Below are positions 8,268-16,726 of a stretch of 64,000 nt of DNA, piece by piece (the stretch's first letter is position 1; each line of letters begins with the position of its first letter). The notes below the pieces were generated by a model. The model did no database searches, was not told where the DNA came from, and saw only the letters and a list, made by a program, of their open reading frames with translations. The position numbers and the translations under genes are program-made. Where the stretch lies: contig NZ_LT992502.1 of assembly GCF_900324475.1 (NCBI RefSeq), positions 4,402,001 to 4,466,000 of the forward strand. The letters run 5' to 3'. This stretch comes from Enterobacter bugandensis. GTDB taxonomy: Bacteria; Pseudomonadota; Gammaproteobacteria; Enterobacterales; Enterobacteriaceae.

Positions 8268-9311
8268 ATGAAAAAATTAACGTTACTCGCGTGCCTGGCA
8301 GCAGGGGGATTGATGGGCGCGCCAGCTTATGCTGATGTTGTAGGAAGCTGCTGGCCGACATCAACCGTATCTGGCCAGGCGCACAAGTTTGATATTATCG
8401 AAAACCTTACTGCCGACGACGTACCCGGCACAACCCAATCCACATGGAATAATAAAGGTAATTTTAATGGTATCTGCCTCTGTCAGGACTCCAGCGTGCC
8501 AGAAAGTATCTTATTTCGATTTACCAGTACGAAACTGGGCACAGGAGGCGGCAAACGTAACGCAGACTTTATCTATTATCCTCTGGATGCGGAAAAGGGT
8601 ATTAATATCGGTATAAATGTCGTTCTTGGTGGCGAGGATGAATTGCGGTATATCCCGGTTGATTTGAGTAATACCGCCGGTGTTGATAATGGACGTCCTG
8701 CGACAAATAACTGTGATGATAAAAACGACCATACTCTGTTCGCAACCGGCTCCAGCGGGACTGTCTCTCTGGAATTAACTAAACCGCTTCCTTCAGGCCG
8801 CATTGATATTCCTATGCAGGAATTAGTGACCATTTTTGCCAAAAAACAGACGGGGAGTTATGACACCTCCAGACCTTTTGTCACACTTAATTTCCAACTG
8901 TCAATTGATATTCCACCACAATGCATGATTAATGACGGGCAAACCATCAAGGTCCCGTTTGGCAGTATTACCGCGAATGAATTTAAGCCCGAGGCCACCG
9001 GTAAGCAAAAAAGCGTGGATATTCGTGTGACTTGCAAAAATCCTGAAGATGAAAGCAAGGTGAGTATTAAGTTCCGCGCGTCCGATTTTAATGGCTCTGG
9101 TTTTATCAAGACCCATAATGATGAAGGTGAGCGCAATGATTTAGGGATAAAACTTGAACACAACGGGAATAAAATTGATGGCAGCAGTTCGGCCGTACCA
9201 ACGCAGGAGGGGAATGTCACTATTATAGCAACACCTGTCCAACAAGGAGAAAAGTCTCCACAACCGGGAAAATTTGAAGCCACATCCACGCTGGATTTCG
9301 AGTTTAAATAA
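8268..9311 (+). CDS. Two-domain fimbrial tip adhesin
   Basis: The product has 347 residues with a signal peptide ending at AYA. Its length, double that of a pilin, and its position last in the chaperone-usher cluster fit a tip adhesin: an N-terminal receptor-binding domain (about 23-210, with several Cys including CLC and NNCDD) joined to a C-terminal pilin domain starting at PPQCMINDG with Cys pair and ending in a beta-zipper TLDFEFK. The receptor domain is not one I recognise, so the ligand cannot be given. AAAGGAATTAAAA before the ATG supplies the ribosome site. Base composition is clearly AT-richer than the flanking core genes, consistent with horizontal acquisition. It might alternatively be called a minor subunit, but the two-domain build argues for adhesin. 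Confidence 0.85.
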   Translation: MKKLTLLACLAAGGLMGAPAYADVVGSCWPTSTVSGQAHKFDIIENLTADDVPGTTQSTWNNKGNFNGICLCQDSSVPESILFRFTSTKLGTGGGKRNADFIYYPLDAEKGINIGINVVLGGEDELRYIPVDLSNTAGVDNGRPATNNCDDKNDHTLFATGSSGTVSLELTKPLPSGRIDIPMQELVTIFAKKQTGSYDTSRPFVTLNFQLSIDIPPQCMINDGQTIKVPFGSITANEFKPEATGKQKSVDIRVTCKNPEDESKVSIKFRASDFNGSGFIKTHNDEGERNDLGIKLEHNGNKIDGSSSAVPTQEGNVTIIATPVQQGEKSPQPGKFEATSTLDFEFK

Positions 9312-9347
9312 AGAAAAAACTTAATACAGCGTAGAAACCTCTTATTT

Positions 9348-9385
9348 CCCGGCAACACATAGCGCTATACAAATGAGTTGCCGGG
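9348..9385 (+). promoter_or_regulatory. Intercistronic hairpin between adhesin and FG-GAP gene
   Basis: CCCGGCAAC (9348-9356) and GTTGCCGGG (9377-9385) form a perfect 9-bp stem with a 20-base loop and no T-run. It echoes the hairpin after the pilin gene. It may set the level of the downstream gene or stabilise the adhesin mRNA end; a separate promoter for the next gene is not excluded. Confidence 0.55.
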
Positions 9386-9418
9386 TATGAAAAATGGATT
9401 TGTATAAGGATATATACT

Positions 9419-11242
9419 ATGAAACTCAAAACGAAAACGCGTGTAGCGCTTTGCGTTGCAGCTTTATCAGGTACTGGCATCACGGCATCACAGGTTATCG
9501 CCAGCGATATCGAGCCTTATTCTGTCCCTGTATCTATTAAGGGTGAAAAACAAAAAGACTATTTCGGTATGACGATGACCACGATCGGTAAGTTTTCCGA
9601 TAAGGACAATGGTTCGCATATCGCGGGTGAAGATATTGTCATTACTGCCCCCTGGGGGGATGGCGCAAAAGGGATCGCGTACGTCATTTTCGGGACTTCC
9701 GGTGGGAAACCCATGCAGCAAGTCAATAACGTAGGTGAATTCGATCCGCAAAACGCGCTTAAAATTATCCACAGCAATAAAGCGAATAAGCCTGGCTCAG
9801 TGACGACAAAATGGATGGGCGTCGCGGTACGTAAAATAGGTGATATTAACGGCGATGGATATGATGATTTAGTCATCGCCTCCCACTGGCATGATCAGGT
9901 CTATATTATCTGGGGCGGACCGCATCACCGTACCGGCGCGCGTCTTTCTAATCAGATTGACCTCAATGATATCGACAACGGCGACGCTCGCCTGGGTATT
10001 CGCATCCGTACGGTGAATTCTTCAGGCAATGCGAATACCGGCGGCTGGTTTGGCGCCGCGGTAGGCCCAATTAAATATAAAAATTCTGCCGTGGCTAACA
10101 AGATGGTCGATCTTGCTATCGGCGATATCGAAGGCACGGGCGGACGCGGCGGCGCCGTCATTATCTACGGCGCTCAAAAGCCAGGCGATCAGTGGCAGAA
10201 CATTGATATTAAGCGCAACAACCTGGGCGACTGGGAGATCCCTGCCGCGACCGGTGCCTATATTCGTCCGCAGATGACCGCCACCAATGGCCCGGATAAA
10301 CCCCTTAACTACAACCTTGGGCAGCAGATCAGCGATGTCGGGGATATTAACGGCGACGGCTTCAGTGATTACCTGATCGTCGACCCGGAATCGGTCAATG
10401 AAGGCCGTAAATCAGAGAACAGCGGCACTGATGGACGCGGCACGGCCTATCTCGTCTACGGCAGCAGCTTCAACCAGGGGAATCTCGACATCGCCTCGCT
10501 AAACGCGACGCAGGCAACCCGCATTCACGGTATGGGGGCGGCTTTCCTGGGTGGTCAGTCCGGCGGAGGTGAAGGAAGTAACGATCATAGCGCGTATACG
10601 CAGGATAAGCCCAATAACGGCACCATTACGCCATTAGGTAATTTCCTGAATGCTCACGCTAACGCTTTTGCGATTAGCGCCCCTGCCGACATGGGTATTG
10701 ATAAAAAACGTTCCGGGCTGGTCTGGATTATTAAAGGTAAGGCCGACGGCAGTAAGCTACCATCGTCTCTGTTCCTCGATGCGGCGCACACCCGGCTGAA
10801 CTACAACAAAACATTTAGCGTACATGATGGCTATGCTATTTACGCCGAAAGGCCTGGCAGCAAGCTGGCAGGGTTCGGGAACAGCATTCTCGGTAATGTG
10901 GACTTGAACGGCGACGGTAAAAAAGACCTGGTGATCGGCGATCCGAATGCGGTAAACGGCAGCGGCACGCAGGTGGGCGCCGTGTACGTCATCAACGGCG
11001 GTAAAAGCCTGGATGACTACGCTGACGATGAAGAAGGCATGATCAATATTAATACGCTGGTGAGAGAAGGCGTTGCGAAAGTCTACTGGGGTAAAAATCA
11101 GTATGAAAAATTCGGCGCGTCCATTGCGGCCGGGAGCTTCAATGGCTTCACTCAGGACAGTCTCGCCATTGGTTCTTACCGTGATAACACCTGGACGGGT
11201 AAGGTCACCTTCCGCATTGCGGATTACGCTATACCGGATTAA
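9419..11242 (+). CDS. Secreted FG-GAP repeat (integrin-alpha-like beta-propeller) protein
   Basis: This 607-residue exported protein has a signal peptide (about residues 1-28, ending near VIAS) and then a series of FG-GAP/integrin-alpha blades. Calcium-binding loops of the DxNGDGxxD type are clear at residues 142-150 (DINGDGYDD), 309-317 (DINGDGFSD) and 495-503 (DLNGDGKKD), with intervening VYIIWGG, AYLVYGS and VYVINGG strands that mark the blade centres. A seven-bladed propeller fits the length. No membrane anchor, lipobox or pilin zipper is seen. AAGGA eight bases before the ATG is a good ribosome site. It follows the adhesin by 107 bases on the same strand and precedes a strong terminator, so it probably belongs to the fimbrial unit. 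Its role, perhaps surface adhesion or sugar binding, is inference. Confidence 0.88.
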   Translation: MKLKTKTRVALCVAALSGTGITASQVIASDIEPYSVPVSIKGEKQKDYFGMTMTTIGKFSDKDNGSHIAGEDIVITAPWGDGAKGIAYVIFGTSGGKPMQQVNNVGEFDPQNALKIIHSNKANKPGSVTTKWMGVAVRKIGDINGDGYDDLVIASHWHDQVYIIWGGPHHRTGARLSNQIDLNDIDNGDARLGIRIRTVNSSGNANTGGWFGAAVGPIKYKNSAVANKMVDLAIGDIEGTGGRGGAVIIYGAQKPGDQWQNIDIKRNNLGDWEIPAATGAYIRPQMTATNGPDKPLNYNLGQQISDVGDINGDGFSDYLIVDPESVNEGRKSENSGTDGRGTAYLVYGSSFNQGNLDIASLNATQATRIHGMGAAFLGGQSGGGEGSNDHSAYTQDKPNNGTITPLGNFLNAHANAFAISAPADMGIDKKRSGLVWIIKGKADGSKLPSSLFLDAAHTRLNYNKTFSVHDGYAIYAERPGSKLAGFGNSILGNVDLNGDGKKDLVIGDPNAVNGSGTQVGAVYVINGGKSLDDYADDEEGMININTLVREGVAKVYWGKNQYEKFGASIAAGSFNGFTQDSLAIGSYRDNTWTGKVTFRIADYAIPD

Positions 11243-11270
11243 TGCTTACATCATCTGAATGGGCAACACC

Positions 11271-11292
11271 GCCGGGGAGGAGACTCCCCGGC
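11271..11292. terminator. Bidirectional terminator closing the fimbrial region
   Basis: GCCGGGGAG-GAGA-CTCCCCGGC forms a perfect 9-bp GC stem followed on the plus strand by AATTTATT. It lies between the convergent FG-GAP gene and yhiN and ends four bases from the yhiN stop codon. Confidence 0.75.
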
Positions 11293-11295
11293 AAT

Positions 11296-12492
11296 TTATT
11301 GCGCATTTTGCAGCGCCTGCGCGCACGCCCAGGCGCTCGACCACGCCCACTGGAAATTATATCCGCCGAGCCAGCCGGTCACGTCCATTACTTCGCCAAT
11401 AAAGTAGAGCCCCGGTACGTTACGCGCTTCCATCGTGCGTGAAGAAAGCTCATTCGTATCAACGCCGCCCAGCGTCACTTCCGCCGTGCGATACCCCTCG
11501 GTACCGTTTGGCTGTACGCGCCAGTTCGTCAGCGTATCCACCAGCGTATCCTGCTCGCGGCTGTTAAGCTGCTTGAGCGACACATCCGGGATCTGCCCCA
11601 GCCCCTGCAAACACTCCACCAGACGCTTCGGCAGCTGCATCGCCAGGGTATTTTTCAGGCTCTGATTCGGGTGTGCGGTACGCTGTTCGTTGAGGAACGC
11701 GTTCAGATCGCTGTCCGGTACCAGATTCACCGAGACAAATTCCCCCGGCTGCCAGTAGCTGGAAATTTGCAGGACCGCCGGGCCGGAGAGACCGCGGTGG
11801 GTAAAGAGCAGGTTTTCGCGGAATACCGTCCCGTCTTCGGCGGTAATGACGGAGGGAACAGAGACGCCGGACAGCGTCTGAAGCTGTTCCAGCAGCGGCT
11901 TATGCAGCGTGAACGGCACCAGCCCGGCGCGGGTTGGCAGCACCTTCAGGCCAAACTGCTCGGCAATCTTGTAGCCGAACGGTGACGCGCCCAGCCCGGG
12001 CATCGAGAGGCCGCCGCTGGCGATCACCAGGTTATCGGCGCTGACGGTGTCACCGTTCAGCTGCAGCGTGTACCCCTGCTCGTCGCGGGCCACCTCCAAC
12101 ACCTCGGTGCGCAGGCGCATGACCACGCCGCCCTTCTCGCACTCGGCCACCAGCATATCAACAATCTGCTGCGCGGAGTCGTCGCAGAACAGCTGCCCCA
12201 GAGTTTTTTCATGCCACGCGATGCCATGCTTACCCACCAGGTCGATAAAGTCCCACTGGGTGTAACGCGCCAGCGCAGATTTACAAAAATGACGGTTCTG
12301 GCTCAAATAGGCCGCGGGTTCGACATAAAGATTGGTGAAGTTGCAGCGCCCGCCGCCTGACATCAGGATCTTGCGGCCTGGCTTTTTCCCGTTGTCCAGT
12401 AACAGCACGCGACGACCCGCCTGTCCGGCCATCGCCGCACAAAACATACCCGCCGCACCGGCGCCAATAACCACGGCATCAAACCTTTCCAC
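11296..12492 (-). CDS. yhiN: YhiN-type NAD(P)/FAD-dependent oxidoreductase (HI0933 family)
   Basis: This 398-residue flavoprotein-like protein matches E. coli YhiN nearly throughout. The dinucleotide-binding loop GAGAAGMFCA stands at the N-terminus and the family motif SGGGRCNFTN follows near residue 50; the C-terminal GGYNFQWAWSSAWA block is intact. A GTG at 12492 is taken as start because it aligns with the E. coli N-terminus (V/M-ERFDAV) and has GAGGG seven bases upstream, although the frame stays open to 12618. It lies divergent from pitA as in E. coli. The reaction is not established for this family. Confidence 0.93.
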   Translation of the reverse strand: MERFDAVVIGAGAAGMFCAAMAGQAGRRVLLLDNGKKPGRKILMSGGGRCNFTNLYVEPAAYLSQNRHFCKSALARYTQWDFIDLVGKHGIAWHEKTLGQLFCDDSAQQIVDMLVAECEKGGVVMRLRTEVLEVARDEQGYTLQLNGDTVSADNLVIASGGLSMPGLGASPFGYKIAEQFGLKVLPTRAGLVPFTLHKPLLEQLQTLSGVSVPSVITAEDGTVFRENLLFTHRGLSGPAVLQISSYWQPGEFVSVNLVPDSDLNAFLNEQRTAHPNQSLKNTLAMQLPKRLVECLQGLGQIPDVSLKQLNSREQDTLVDTLTNWRVQPNGTEGYRTAEVTLGGVDTNELSSRTMEARNVPGLYFIGEVMDVTGWLGGYNFQWAWSSAWACAQALQNAQ

Positions 12493-12654
12493 GTCAAAAC
12501 CCTCTTCGTTAACTGCCGCGGATTGTAAAGTTTCCTCTGTGGTCACACCAGCGTAAAAAGATATTACAAAGCCATTCCATTGAAATTTAACGATTATCCT
12601 TTCAGGCACTTTTCCCAAATCAGGTGGTATGTCAAAAAAAGTCTATATTTCACT

Positions 12655-12683
12655 TTGCCCGTTGCGCATTTGTCCTGGATAAT
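12655..12683 (+). promoter_or_regulatory. Predicted sigma-70 promoter of pitA
   Basis: TTGCCC (12655-12660) and GATAAT (12678-12683) are separated by 17 bases, 37 bases before the pitA ATG. The -10 segment and following leader resemble the E. coli pitA upstream region as I remember it. Confidence 0.5.
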
Positions 12684-12720
12684 GCGCCGCGTTCATGTCC
12701 TCAAAATGGCGTAACGTCCT

Positions 12721-14220
12721 ATGCTACATTTGTTTGCCGGCCTGGATTTACATACCGGGCTTTTACTATTGCTTGCTCTGGTTTTTGTACTGTTTTACGA
12801 AGCGATCAACGGCTTCCACGACACTGCAAACGCAGTAGCAACGGTTATCTACACTCGCGCAATGCGATCGCAGCTTGCGGTTGTTATGGCGGCGGTATTT
12901 AACTTTTTTGGTGTCCTCCTGGGCGGACTGAGCGTTGCGTATGCGATCGTGCATATGCTGCCAACGGATCTGCTGCTTAACGTGAGTTCCGGTCATGGCC
13001 TCGCCATGGTGTTCTCAATGCTGCTTGCTGCCATTATCTGGAACCTCGGTACCTGGTATTTTGGCCTGCCTGCATCCAGCTCTCACACCCTCATCGGCGC
13101 GATTATCGGTATCGGGTTAACCAACGCCCTGATGACCGGGACATCGGTTGTTGATGCGCTGAATCTGCCTAAAGTACTGGGCATTTTCGCTTCTCTCATC
13201 GTCTCCCCTATCGTGGGTCTGGTGGTTGCGGGTGGATTGATTTTCATCCTGCGTCGCTACTGGAGCAACACGAAGAAACGTGCGCGTATCCACCTGACGC
13301 CAGCAGAGCGTGAGAAGAAAGACGGCAAGAAAAAGCCGCCATTCTGGACGCGTATCGCCCTGATCATTTCTGCTATCGGCGTGGCCTTCTCTCATGGCGC
13401 CAACGACGGGCAGAAAGGCATTGGTCTGGTGATGCTGGTTCTGATCGGTGTCGCACCGGCGGGCTTCGTGGTGAATATGAACGCCTCGGGTTACGAAATC
13501 ACCCGTACCCGTGATGCGGTCAACAACGTTGAAACCTATTTCCAGCAGCACCCTGAGCTGCTGAAAAAAGCGACCGGCGTTGACCAGCTGATCCCTTCTC
13601 CGGAAGCCGGTGCCACCACCGCGCCTGGCGAATTCCACTGCCATCCGGCTAACGCGATTAACGCGCTGGAACGTGCCAAAAGTATGCTGGGCAACATCGA
13701 AAGCTACGATAAACTGGCCGTTGAACAGCGTGGTCAGCTGCGTCGTATCATGCTCTGTATCTCCGACGTGACCGATAAAGTCGCGAAGCTGCCAGAGGTG
13801 AATGGTGACGACAAACGTCTGCTGAAGAAACTGAAAAGCGATATGCTCAATACCATTGAGTACGCGCCAATCTGGATCATCATGGCCGTCGCGCTGGCGC
13901 TGGGTATCGGTACGATGATTGGCTGGCGTCGTGTGGCGACCACCATCGGCGAGAAGATCGGTAAGAAAGGCATGACCTATGCGCAGGGTATGTCCGCGCA
14001 GATGACGGCGGCAGTGTCTATCGGTCTGGCGAGCTACACCGGTATGCCGGTATCCACCACCCACGTACTCTCCTCGTCCGTGGCAGGTACCATGATTGTT
14101 GACGGCGGCGGTCTGCAGCGCAAAACCGTGACCAACATTCTGATGGCCTGGGTGTTTACCCTTCCGGCTTCTATCCTGCTGTCAGGCGGGTTGTACTGGA
14201 TTTCGCTGAAGCTGATTTGA
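12721..14220 (+). CDS. pitA: Low-affinity inorganic phosphate transporter PitA
   Basis: PitA imports metal-phosphate complexes (Pi with divalent cation) across the inner membrane driven by the proton gradient. The 499 residues align with E. coli PitA end to end. The two inverted PiT signature repeats are visible as [15 protein letters not shown] near residue 30 and [13 protein letters not shown] near residue 223. About ten membrane helices are interrupted by a large polar cytoplasmic loop around 250-370 with a HCHP motif. The start ATG has only a weak ribosome site. A strong terminator follows at 14241. In E. coli the next gene is uspB; here a small unknown gene intervenes. Confidence 0.97.
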   Translation: MLHLFAGLDLHTGLLLLLALVFVLFYEAINGFHDTANAVATVIYTRAMRSQLAVVMAAVFNFFGVLLGGLSVAYAIVHMLPTDLLLNVSSGHGLAMVFSMLLAAIIWNLGTWYFGLPASSSHTLIGAIIGIGLTNALMTGTSVVDALNLPKVLGIFASLIVSPIVGLVVAGGLIFILRRYWSNTKKRARIHLTPAEREKKDGKKKPPFWTRIALIISAIGVAFSHGANDGQKGIGLVMLVLIGVAPAGFVVNMNASGYEITRTRDAVNNVETYFQQHPELLKKATGVDQLIPSPEAGATTAPGEFHCHPANAINALERAKSMLGNIESYDKLAVEQRGQLRRIMLCISDVTDKVAKLPEVNGDDKRLLKKLKSDMLNTIEYAPIWIIMAVALALGIGTMIGWRRVATTIGEKIGKKGMTYAQGMSAQMTAAVSIGLASYTGMPVSTTHVLSSSVAGTMIVDGGGLQRKTVTNILMAWVFTLPASILLSGGLYWISLKLI

Positions 14221-14240
14221 TTGGCTGAAGGCGACAAAAA

Positions 14241-14269
14241 GCGGGTCAGGAAACTGACCCGCTTTTTTT
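14241..14269 (+). terminator. Rho-independent terminator of pitA
   Basis: GCGGGTCAG-GAAA-CTGACCCGC forms a perfect 9-bp stem with a GAAA tetraloop followed by seven T, 20 bases after the pitA stop. Confidence 0.93.
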
Positions 14270-14307
14270 ATGGCCGTTGTGTTACTTAATCCATTGCTGT
14301 GAATAGG

Positions 14308-14338
14308 AAAATCTGAACATTATCTGTTCAGATTTTTT
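14308..14338 (+). terminator. Second hairpin with T-run downstream of pitA
   Basis: AAAATCTGAACA and TGTTCAGATTTT form a 12-bp stem around TTATC, running into TT and then CT. Together with the hairpin at 14241 it isolates the small gene at 14399 from pitA transcription. Confidence 0.7.
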
Positions 14339-14398
14339 CTGCACAAATAACTATTATCCCCGCGAATGTTCTCAGTTCCCCCCATGACGGAAAAGACT

Positions 14399-14806
14399 AT
14401 GCCATTCAAAACGGCTACTAAATGGATTCATCGCCTTGTTACTGTTTCGCTTCTGGCTCTGGTCATTGGATTTGTGTGGCTCAACCACCAGCCCAACCAG
14501 CAAGAGGGCGATAAACTTCAACGCGTTTATAAATTATCTGACAGCGTCTGGCTCTATATAACCGTGAACAATCAGGGTGGCGTCACCGTACCCACAATCT
14601 ACCGTTACTATCTCTCGGAAAAGATAACAGGAAAAGACACCGACATTATCCATCAGTTGGCAATGAAGCATCCTGTCATTGAAGGTACGGGTACAATCAC
14701 TGCGGCCAGCATTGATACAAACGGACACGTTAATATCGCCTATAGCGGGAAGGTTATTTCGATTGAGACCAATATCTCCAATCTGCGGTTCTCAGTGAAG
14801 CCCTGA
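14399..14806 (+). CDS. Small hypothetical protein with one N-terminal membrane segment
   Basis: I do not recognise this 135-residue protein. It begins with a basic stretch (MPFKTATKWIHR), one hydrophobic helix at about residues 13-29, and then a 100-residue polar, beta-strand-rich region predicted to face the periplasm. The start at 14399 is preferred because GGAAAAG precedes it and because it places the helix at the N-terminus; upstream ATGs at 14366 and 14384 are in frame. There are no Cys residues and no known motif that I can see. It sits between pitA and uspB, where E. coli has no gene, with terminators on both sides, so it is its own transcription unit. It is probably a lineage-specific envelope protein. 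Confidence 0.6.
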   Translation: MPFKTATKWIHRLVTVSLLALVIGFVWLNHQPNQQEGDKLQRVYKLSDSVWLYITVNNQGGVTVPTIYRYYLSEKITGKDTDIIHQLAMKHPVIEGTGTITAASIDTNGHVNIAYSGKVISIETNISNLRFSVKP

Positions 14807-14816
14807 ACCAGAGGAA

Positions 14817-14842
14817 AGCAGGCGGGGTTATCCCCGCCTGCT
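14817..14842. terminator. Hairpin between convergent small gene and uspB
   Basis: AGCAGGCGGGG-TTAT-CCCCGCCTGCT forms an 11-bp stem. The minus strand continues with TTTCC, so it may end uspB transcription; the plus-strand side has no T-run. Confidence 0.6.
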
Positions 14843-14849
14843 GTGGTAC

Positions 14850-15185
14850 TCAGTGCCAAATCATCAACGCAATCATACTGACCACGACCAGCCCACACAG
14901 GGCGCTAGTTAAAATGAACTGACGACGCAGACGCTCGCAGCGACGGATAAACTCTTCATCGTGATGATCGCGGTAGCGCTGGTAGTAGATATACCCCACC
15001 AGACGCATCTGCTTGCTGGGCTGTCCATGCGAGGTGAAGAACCCTCCACCGTCCACATACTGATACAGCAACGGATCGCAACCACGAAGTACCACTAACA
15101 GCGCACGTAACGATGAGAAGTAGCGCGCCATATTCACTATGCAAACTACGCATAACGCCCAAAACAATGCGACGGTGCTAATCAT
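14850..15185 (-). CDS. uspB: Universal stress protein B
   Basis: UspB is a small inner-membrane protein of 111 residues, identical in length to the E. coli protein, where it is induced in stationary phase and affects ethanol tolerance. Hydrophobic segments lie at residues 3-20 and near the C-terminus ([17 protein letters not shown]), flanking a polar stretch with many Arg and Tyr. The ATG at 15185 has GGAGG just upstream; the frame remains open to 15209 but the E. coli start matches 15185. It is divergent from uspA with a 283-base shared upstream region, the same arrangement as in E. coli. The biochemical role is unknown. Confidence 0.95.
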   Translation of the reverse strand: MISTVALFWALCVVCIVNMARYFSSLRALLVVLRGCDPLLYQYVDGGGFFTSHGQPSKQMRLVGYIYYQRYRDHHDEEFIRRCERLRRQFILTSALCGLVVVSMIALMIWH

Positions 15186-15468
15186 ACATCCTCCCCGGCG
15201 TCCGCCCACGAAGCAAGGCTCCTGAGCTACCGCACCCCAATGCCCTGACAGACAGTTCAGTGAAAGAATGACTAAAAGTCGATCCGGTTCGCGTTTTAAT
15301 ATCCGAACGGCTCATTAAATAGTGTAGGAGATCCGTTAATTTTTTTGCCACAAGGTTAATCGTTATCAACACCAAAGCTTGAAAAATATGTTTAACTGGG
15401 CCGTAATGAAAGCATCAGACGACGGCTTTCCCATTTAGTCATCGATAACTTAAGGAAGGAGTAACACT

Positions 15469-15906
15469 ATGGCTTACAAACACATTCTTATCGCGGTAGA
15501 TCTCTCCCCGGAGAGCAAAGTGCTGGTTGATAAAGCGGTATCTATGGCACGTCCCTACAACGCGAAAGTCTCCCTGATTCACGTTGATGTGAATTACTCC
15601 GACCTCTACACCGGTCTGATCGACGTCAATCTGGGCGATATGCAGAAACGCATCTCTGAAGAAACGCATCACGCGCTGAGCGAGCTCTCCACCAACGCGG
15701 GCTATCCGATCACCGAAACCCTGAGCGGCAGCGGCGACCTGGGTCAGGTGCTGGTTGATGCGATTAAGAAATACGATATGGACCTGGTGGTATGCGGTCA
15801 CCATCAGGACTTCTGGAGCAAGCTGATGTCTTCAGCACGCCAGCTGATTAACACCGTTCACGTGGACATGCTGATTGTTCCGCTGCGCGACGAAGAAGAC
15901 GAGTAA
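15469..15906 (+). CDS. uspA: Universal stress protein A
   Basis: UspA is a cytoplasmic stress protein made on growth arrest. The 145 residues match E. coli UspA almost residue for residue, with one extra acidic residue at the C-terminus (RDEEDE). The alpha/beta Usp fold is recognisable from [13 protein letters not shown] at the N-terminus and the [16 protein letters not shown] segment. UspA of E. coli lacks the ATP-binding G2xG9xG(S/T) motif, and that is so here too. AAGGAAGGAG before the ATG gives a very strong ribosome site, as expected of an abundant protein. A REP-like terminator follows. In E. coli dtpB is next; here rsmJ follows directly in convergent orientation. Confidence 0.97.
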   Translation: MAYKHILIAVDLSPESKVLVDKAVSMARPYNAKVSLIHVDVNYSDLYTGLIDVNLGDMQKRISEETHHALSELSTNAGYPITETLSGSGDLGQVLVDAIKKYDMDLVVCGHHQDFWSKLMSSARQLINTVHVDMLIVPLRDEEDE

Positions 15907-15933
15907 GTGCAAAAAAAGCGGCACTGAAAGTAG

Positions 15934-15968
15934 GCCGGGTAAGGCGAAGCCGCCACCCGGCTTTTTTT
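15934..15968. terminator. REP-like palindrome acting as uspA terminator
   Basis: GCCGGGT (15934-15940) pairs with ACCCGGC (15955-15961) around AAGGCGAAGCCGCC, followed by seven T. The sequence is of the REP type common in Enterobacteriaceae. The T-run overlaps the last codon of the convergent rsmJ gene. Confidence 0.85.
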
Positions 15969-16719
15969 ATTCCGGCGTCCCCGAATAAATATCAAACCGA
16001 TGCCCTTTCGTGGTCACCGCGTTGGTCGTAGCAACGTCCGCCAGCGGCGGCGCGTAATCCGGGCGCTTCACCACCACCCGCTTCGTCGCGAGCTGACGAG
16101 CCGGCTCCAGCAGGCCGTCTGCGTCTAAATCCGGCCCCACCAGCGACTGAAATACCCGCATCTCTTTCTTAACCAGCGCGCTTTTCTGCTTATGCGGGAA
16201 CATCGGGTCGAGGTAGACCACCTGCGGACGCGGGGTGATGTCCGTCAGCGCCGTCAGGCTTGACGCGTGGATAAGCTGCAAACGCTCCTGCAGCCACGGG
16301 CCGATTTCCGGGTCCGCATAGCCTCGCGTCAGCCCGTCGTCGAGCAGCGCGGCGACAACCGGATTACGCTCCAGCATCCGCACCCGGCAGCCCACCGACG
16401 CCAGCACAAACGCATCGCGTCCCAGCCCCGCCGTGGCGTCCACCACGTCCGGGAGATAGCTCCCCTTAATGCCGACCGCTTTGGCCACCGCTTCGCCGCG
16501 ACCGCCGCCGAACTTACGCCGGTGCGCCATCGCGCCGCCAACGAAGTCGACAAAAATCCCGCCGAGCTTCGGTTCATCGCGCTTGCGTAATTCGAGATGT
16601 GCTGTCGTCATTACCAGCGCCATCAGGTTCTCTTCATCGTGCTCCAGCCCCCAGCGGGCCGCCAGAACAGATAAGGCGCCGTCTCCGGCGCCCGTTTCAT
16701 CCACTAAGCAGATCTTCAC
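15967..16719 (-). CDS. rsmJ: 16S rRNA m2G1516 methyltransferase RsmJ
   Basis: RsmJ methylates N2 of G1516 in 16S rRNA using S-adenosylmethionine. The 250-codon frame beginning with GTG at 16719 aligns with E. coli RsmJ ([16 protein letters not shown]); the frame is open further upstream but that part overlaps prlC. The SAM-binding motif is [17 protein letters not shown] near residue 100, and the substrate-amine motif YLDPMFPH stands near residue 190. It begins seven bases after the prlC stop, so prlC and rsmJ form one transcription unit, as in E. coli. Confidence 0.96.
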   Translation of the reverse strand: MKICLVDETGAGDGALSVLAARWGLEHDEENLMALVMTTAHLELRKRDEPKLGGIFVDFVGGAMAHRRKFGGGRGEAVAKAVGIKGSYLPDVVDATAGLGRDAFVLASVGCRVRMLERNPVVAALLDDGLTRGYADPEIGPWLQERLQLIHASSLTALTDITPRPQVVYLDPMFPHKQKSALVKKEMRVFQSLVGPDLDADGLLEPARQLATKRVVVKRPDYAPPLADVATTNAVTTKGHRFDIYSGTPE

Positions 16720-16726
16720 GTAACAA

